Assembly: GCF_001625195.1 (NCBI RefSeq)
Contig: NC_054389.1
Coordinates: 3,468,520 to 3,532,519, forward strand
Reading direction: 5' to 3'
DNA length: 64,000 bases
Source: Drechmeria coniospora
Lineage: Eukaryota > Ascomycota > Sordariomycetes > Hypocreales > Ophiocordycipitaceae
The position numbers and the translations under genes were made by a program. This document shows, piece after piece, positions 57,763-64,000 of the stretch; position 1 is the first letter of the stretch, and the number at the start of each line of letters is the position of its first letter. The notes beneath the pieces were generated by a model. The model saw only the letters and a program-made list of their open reading frames with translations, had not been told where the DNA came from and did no database searches.

Positions 57763-60700
57763 ATGGCCACGACCATCTCCTCGCAGGGAGCCGGCAACGG
57801 AGGTGCCCACTCGCAGCACTCGCTTCCTTCGTTACCGGCTCATCTCCAGTCCGACACCCACATCACGGGGCACCTGGCCAGTCGCTTCCATGTGTCCCAA
57901 CCAACTGCTAACCTGTCCTCTCACGGCCTCGTTTGCCTCAACACCTACACATCCTCCACCAAGGGTTCCGATGGCGGCAAGGTGGGAAGCGCCCAGGCCG
58001 GCGCCGAGGACATGGCCAATCGTGCCTGGCAAAGGCTGGGCCATCGATCGGAGAGCCAAGCCATTGTCTTCCTGTGAGTGACCGCCGCGGCCCTCGAGCA
58101 CGCCGCCGCAGCTTCTGACAATTCGCTGACTATTTGTTCAGCGGTGAATCCGGATCTGGCAAGTCGACGGTGCGCCACCACTTCCTGGCCGCCCTTCTGA
58201 ACAAATCATCTACCCCCTTGGCGACAAAGCTCTCGTTGGCCGCCTATGTCTTTGATACCCTCACAACGACCAAGACGGCAACGACGCCGACGGCATCCAA
58301 GTCGGGCCTCTTCTACGAGCTGCAATACGACACCACAGGCAGCACCAACCCCGTCCTGATTGGTGGCAAGCTGCTCGATCACAGACTCGAGCGAAGCCGA
58401 ATAACAGATGTCCCCTCCGGAGAACGAAATTTCCATGCCCTCTACTACCTGCTGGCGGGCACCAGCGAGGCCGAGAAGGCTCATCTGGGCCTGGACGCCT
58501 CGAAGAGGTGGAAGTACTTGGGCCATCCGACCCAGCTCAAGATAGGCATCAACGATGCCGAAGGCTTCCAGCTCTTCAAGAATGCACTCAGGAAGCTCGA
58601 GTTTCCCAGGGCCGACATTGCCGAGATCTGCCAAGTCTTGGCCAGCATCCTTCACATCGGCCAACTCGAGTTCGAGACCACCAGCAACACCAGCGCGACT
58701 GCCGATGACAGTGGTGGCTTTTCTCACGAAGGCGGCACCGTGACGACGACCGTCAAGAACAAAGATGTGCTCGCCATCATCGCCGCCTTCCTTGGCGTGA
58801 GCACCGGCGATCTCCAGACCACACTGGGCTACAAAACCAAGACGCTTCAGAAGGAGCGCGTCACGGTCATGCTCGATCCCAACGGCGCCCGAGCCCATGC
58901 CAACGAGCTGGCCCGCACCCTCTACTCTCTCCTCGTCGCCTGGATCATAGAGAACGCCAACCAGCGAATCTGCGCTCTCGAAGATGGCGTCGCCAACACG
59001 ATTTCCCTCGTCGATTTCCCTGGCTTTGCGCAGCAATCCTCGACAAAATCCGCCCTGGATCAGCTGCTGAACAACGCGGCGACGGAAGCCATCTACAACA
59101 TGACGCTCCGAAACTTCTTCGACCGCAAGGCCGACATGCTCGAATCCGAGGAGATTCGTGTCGCGCCCACCAGTTACTTCGACAACTCCGATGCCGTCAA
59201 GGGCCTTCTTAAACCCGGAAATGGTCTCCTTAGCATCCTCGACGATCAGACGCGCCGCAGCAGAACGGACATGCAGCTCTTGGACAGCCTTCGGAAGCGA
59301 TTCGAGGGCAAGAACCCCGCCATCGAGGTCAGCTCTGCGACGGCCAAGCTGCCTGGCAGCAACTTCCTGACCGAAAACACGACGGCCTCCTTCACGGTCA
59401 AGCATTTCGCGGGCGAGGTCGATTACCCCGTCAAGGGCTTGATCGAGGAGAATGGTGAAATCATTTCCGTCGACCTGCTGAACATGTTCAACTCTACCAA
59501 GAGCGAATTCGTCGGCCGCCTCTTTGGCCAAGACGCACTTCAGACCATCGCCCACCCAACAGAGCGGGCTGCCGTCTTGCAGGCGACAGTCAGCTCCAAG
59601 CCCATGCGCGCCCCGAGCGTCATGTCTCGCAAGGGCGGCCGGGCAGCGGCCGCCCATCGACGTCAGCAGCAGGAGGCTGCGGAGCAGCTCGACCAAGCGA
59701 GCGATACAAAGAGCTCCAAGAATGGAGGCGGACGAGGCGTCGCCGCCGAGCAGGGCGCCTCTGGCGCCTCCGGCCAGTTCCTCGCCTCGCTCGATAACGT
59801 GCAGAAGGCCGTGACGGACCCTGGAACCAACACCTATTACGTCTTTTGCCTGAAGCCCAACGACCGCCGTATCGCCAATCAGTTTGACAGCAAATGCGTG
59901 CGCACGCAGGTGCAGACGTTTGGCATCGCCGAAATCAGTCAGAGGCTGCGATCTGCCGACTTCAGCCTGTTCCTGCCCTTCGGCGAGTTTCTCGGCATGG
60001 CGAATGCCGAGACCATCATCGTCGGCAGCGAGCGTGAGCGAGCCGAAATGTTCATTGACCAGAAGCGGTGGCCCGTCAACGAGGTCCAGATCGGAGCGAC
60101 GGGCGTCTTCCTGAGCGAGCGATGCTGGATGGAGGTTGCCCAGCTCGGGGAGAAAGGGGAACAGCGCGCTGGCCTCTCGACCGACAGCGACGGCGGCGAC
60201 GGCCAAACGCCGGGCTTCCCCCAGCATGCCTTTGGCGTCTCCAAGGAGGAGCTCCTCCTGTCCGGCGGTGGCACTCCGCTTATGTACAGCGAGAAGGGGG
60301 GGAAGGGCTACTTTGGCGGCTCGGATGACACTCGCTCCGAAGCCGGAGTGTCAGCCTTTGGCGGCGGCGACATGTTCAAGAACATGGATACGCGGGAGCA
60401 GATGGCCGAGCGAGGCAACGAAAAGTCGCTCGTCGAGGTCGAGGAGTTCAAGGACAGCCCTAGCCGCAAGCGATGGGTTTTCACCGTCTACTTACTTACC
60501 TGGCTCATCCCCGACTTTCTCATCCGTTGGTTTGGGCGCATGCCCCGCAAGGACGTTCGGATGGCGTGGAGGGAGAAGTTGGCCATCAACATTCTCATCT
60601 GGATACTCTGCCTCGTTGCAGCCTTCTTCATCATCGGTTTCCCTATGCTCATCTGTCCCAAGCAGAATGTCTTTAGCACCGAAGAGCTCAGCTCGAAAGA

Positions 60701-63469
60701 CGGCAAGGGCGGCAGCCCGGCCTATGCCTCTCTGCGCGGCTATGTCATCGACCTGGGACAATATGCGTCTCATCACTACCCACCGTTTCTGGAAGCGAAG
60801 AATCTTCTGAACTACGCGGGGAAGGACATCAGCACCCTGTTCCCCGTGCAGGTTTCTGCCTTGTGCCAGGGGGTCAGTGGCTCTATCGACCCGGCCGTGA
60901 CGTTGGAATACAGGAACACGAGTGAAACCTCCAACCTGCCGCTCACCGTCCGCATCCAAGACATCAACGCCCAGTATCACGACTTCCGTCACTTCACCAA
61001 TGACAGCAGGCCCGACTGGTACATCGAGCAGCTGATGATGCTCCGAGGTACCTGGGGTGCAGGAAAGATTGGGTACACGCCCGAGTATGTCGCCAAGCTC
61101 GGCTCGAAGCAGCAGCGGATTGCCATCATCGGGGGCAAGGTCTACGATATGACGACCTACTTTTCCGGCGGCCGGAAAATGATAGCCAAGCCGGGCGAGA
61201 AGCCGCCGACTGACACCACTTTGACCGACTTCATGCACCCAGATGTCGTTTCCTTGTTCCTGTACGGCTCAGGCACCGACATCACAAAGTCTTGGGAAGC
61301 GCTAAACCCGACCATCAAGCCCGGGATGCGGACGTGCCTCGACAACTTGTTCTACATTGGGGATGTAGACACAAGGAATTCGACTCGCTGCCAGTTCGCG
61401 GAATACCTAGTGCTCGGCGTCTCGATCCTTCTCGCATCCGTCATCGCCTTTAAGTTCTTCGCCGCTTTGCAGTTTGGAGGTAAGAACCTTCCAGAGAACC
61501 TCGACAAGTTTGTCCTGTGCCAGATCCCTGCGTACACGGAGGATGAGGACTCGCTGCGCCGCGCCATCGACTCGGCCGCCCGCATGCGTTACGACGACAA
61601 GCGCAAGCTTCTGGTCATTGTATGCGACGGCATGATCATCGGGCAGGGCAATGACAGGTCGACGCCCCGCATTGTTCTCGATATTCTGGGCGTCTCCGAG
61701 ACTGTCGACCCTGAGGCGCTGAGCTTCGAGTCCCTGGGTGAAGGCCAGAAGCAGCACAACATGGGCAAGGTCTACTCCGGCCTTTACGAGGTACAGGGGC
61801 ACATTGTCCCCTTCATGGTTATCGTCAAGGTGGGCAAGCCAACCGAGGTCGTTCGGCCCGGCAACCGCGGTAAGCGAGACTCGCAGATGATCATCATGCG
61901 CTTCCTCAACCGCGTGCACTACAATCTCGCCATGAGTCCTCTCGAGCTGGAGATGTACCACCAGATCCGCAACATCATCGGCGTCAACCCGACCTTCTAC
62001 GAGTTCATGTTCCAGATCGACGCCGACACTGTCGTCGCCCCTGACTCGGCCACGCGCATGGTCTCGGCCTTCCTTGACGACACTCGCCTGATCGCATGTT
62101 GCGGCGAGACGGCTCTGACGAACGCCAAGTCATCCTTCATCACCATGATCCAGGTCTACGAGTACTACATCTCCCACAACCTGTCCAAGGCGTTCGAGAG
62201 CTTGTTCGGTTCCGTCACCTGCTTGCCCGGCTGCTTCTCCATGTATCGGATCCGTGCCGCCGAGACTGGCAAGCCGCTGTTTGTCAGCCGCGAGGTGGTC
62301 GAGTCGTACGCGACAATTCGTGTCGATACGCTGCACATGAAAAATCTGCTACACCTAGGCGAAGATCGCTACCTGACAACGCTGCTGCTGAAGTACCACT
62401 CCAAGTACAAGACCAAGTATCTCTTCTCGGCCCATGCTTGGACGATTGCCCCCGACTCCTGGGCCGTCTTTCTCTCACAGCGACGTCGCTGGATCAACTC
62501 GACGGTGCATAATCTGATGGAGCTCATCCCCATGAACCAGCTCTGCGGTTTCTGCTGCTTCAGCATGCGCTTCATCGTCTTCATTGACCTGCTCAGCACC
62601 GTCGTCCAACCCGTCACGATCGGGTACATTGTCTACCTCATTGTTCTCGTCTCGACAAAGGCCACAGTTGTGCCGATAACGGCCTTCGTTCTGCTCGGTG
62701 CCATCTACGGTCTTCAGGCCATCATTTTCATCCTTCGCCGCAAGTGGGAGATGGTCGGCTGGATGATATTGTACGTCCTGGCCATTCCTGTCTTCAGCTT
62801 TGGCCTGCCGTTGTATGCCTTCTGGCACATGGACGACTTCAACTGGGGTAACACGCGAGTCGTTGCCGGCGAAAACGGCAAGAAGGTTGTCATCACGGAT
62901 GAGGGCAAATTCGATCCAAGCTCGATCCCTCGCAAGAAGTGGGAGGAGTATCAGGCAGAGCTCTGGGAGACGCAGACGTCACGCGACGATGCGCGCTCCG
63001 AAGTTTCGGGCTTCAGCTACGGCACCAAGGCGCACGCGCTCGTGTCCGAGTACGCCTTTCCGAGTAGGCCAAACTCCACGGCAGGTTTCGCGGCTCAACC
63101 TTCGATGGCTCATCTGCCGTACGACTCACGCAACGCATCGCGCATGTCCCTGGCCGCCTCCGACATGGGCGCCAACCGCATGAGCCACTTTGGTGGCTCG
63201 CAGTTCTTCAGCCCTGAAGACATGGTAGGGCTACCTAGCGACGATGCCCTGCTAGCCGAGATTCGCGACATCCTCAAGACGGCAGACTTGATGTCGGTGA
63301 CGAAGAAGGGCGTCAAGCAAGAGCTGGAGCGTCGTTTCGACGTCCCCTTGGATGCAAAGCGTGCATACATCAACAGTGGTAAGTGTGGCATCTACCTGGT
63401 CGGATGGTGCAGATGAACTAATCAATTCCACCCGCAGCCACCGAAGCTCTCCTCTCTGGCCAACTCTAA
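57763..63469 (+). CDS. chsV: Class V (CsmA/ChsV-type) chitin synthase with myosin motor domain
   Basis: Three exons (57763-58073, 58142-63378, 63438-63469) give 1859 residues, the usual size. I use the ATG at 57763 ([14 protein letters not shown]). The P-loop GESGSGKS is at 105-112, just after the exon 1-2 junction. The motor continues with [14 protein letters not shown] and the switch II-like VDFPGFAQQ. It ends in [20 protein letters not shown]. Switch I appears degenerate (TASKSGLF). A membrane pair at about 880-940, a cytochrome b5-like segment (KVYDMTTYF) and a second membrane segment follow. The GT2 catalytic part has [23 protein letters not shown] and QRRRW at about 1550. The C-terminus has membrane helices and a DEK_C domain, ending [13 protein letters not shown] across the last intron. 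The motor is thought to bind actin and hold the enzyme at growing tips. Confidence 0.97.
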
Positions 63470-64000
63470 TGCCATCAACCCTGCAACCTTCCTCCTGACT
63501 TGTAATGTCGATGCACGGACAGACGGAATCAATGTTCGTTCACCATTAGGACGTGGGAAAGGACAAGGACGGGGTTCCAGGCGGCGCGGAGTAACCAAAC
63601 CTATCTATCGTCCTTGCGACTACCAGGACATGTCCTACCCATGCTGCATAATCATGGGACCAGGCAGGCAAGGCACTATCATTGGAGCGGGTGGAATATA
63701 AGCCGATGGATTTTTCGAGGGCTTCGAAGGGAAGCGTTTATGTTTGATTTTGGCGTTTTCTTCACCCTGAACGGGGTCATTTTTTTACATGCAGAACAAT
63801 TCGCAGGTATAATGATATAATTGGATATTTCTTCAATTCCACATCTCCTTGACGTTGACTTCAGGGGTATGATCAGTGCTCATGCACGTCCTCGAATCGA
63901 TGGTGGATGCATCGAGATTGAGTGAAATCTACCAGGCCGATTGTGTATTGCAATTATTCTAATTGCTTCACTTCTGAAACCTGCCCCCCCTGAATGAGGG
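63470..64000. other. 3' flank of the class V chitin synthase gene
   Basis: Noncoding to the window edge. I see no gene, repeat or RNA. A short frame at 63614-63820 has no domain. Confidence 0.5.

Noticed and set aside
58206..60227. 673-residue open frame antisense to the class V chitin synthase
   Set aside because: It has an open frame only because the coding strand is GC-rich with strong third-position bias. It shows no domain and lies entirely within a certain gene.

Overview
The window is nuclear DNA of a filamentous ascomycete, most likely a sordariomycete and probably a member of the Hypocreales. The evidence is genes with short spliceosomal introns (about 45-145 nt, GTAAGT/GTATGT-like donors, CTGAC/CTAAC branch sites just before the acceptor), GC-rich coding DNA between AT-rich spacers, a divergent pair of class V and class VII chitin synthases with myosin-like heads, a Polycomb EED protein and a fungal Zn2Cys6 regulator. 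The genus cannot be decided from the sequence alone. There are no bacterial features, and I recognised no tRNA, rRNA, virus or intact transposon.

Layout. Bases 1-20,100: a secreted M35-type (deuterolysin-like) metalloprotease with a long acidic tail (-), TFIIE alpha (-), cohesin SMC1 (-), a CTF1/Far-like Zn2Cys6 transcription factor (+), a LysM-domain protein without a signal peptide (-) and the ubiquitin-ribosomal protein eL40 fusion gene (-). Bases 20,600-39,000: RNA polymerase I core factor subunit Rrn7 (-), a large MMS1_N/DDB1-like beta-propeller protein (+), a second Pol I core factor subunit Rrn11 (+), EED of PRC2 (-), a Yip4/YIPF6 Golgi membrane protein (+) and a Yrb2/RanBP3-like Ran-binding protein (+). 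Bases 39,400-64,000: Hrq1 helicase (-), a 71-residue Pbi2-type proteinase inhibitor (+), a PDK/BCKDK-type mitochondrial kinase (+), the class VII chitin synthase (-) and the class V chitin synthase (+), the last two head to head across a 4.9 kb spacer.

I rebuilt exon structures from splice signals, reading phase and family conservation, so most genes extend beyond any single open frame. Two unusual structures follow. The ubiquitin-eL40 start codon is split by an intron, followed by a 7-nt exon. The Zn2Cys6 cluster is completed by an 18-nt exon.

Most genes are single-copy housekeeping genes. Three themes recur: transcription (TFIIE, two Pol I core factor subunits, EED, Zn2Cys6), genome maintenance (SMC1, Hrq1, perhaps the MMS1_N protein) and cell wall or secretion (two chitin synthases, Yip4, the metalloprotease). 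Only the chitin synthase pair is a recognised conserved gene arrangement.

The spacers carry a striking family of short palindromic words built on GTAC, chiefly TACTCCGTA/TACGGAGTA and GTACATGTAC. They form islands in nearly every spacer and seem absent from coding sequence. Three AT-rich islands may be decayed repeats.
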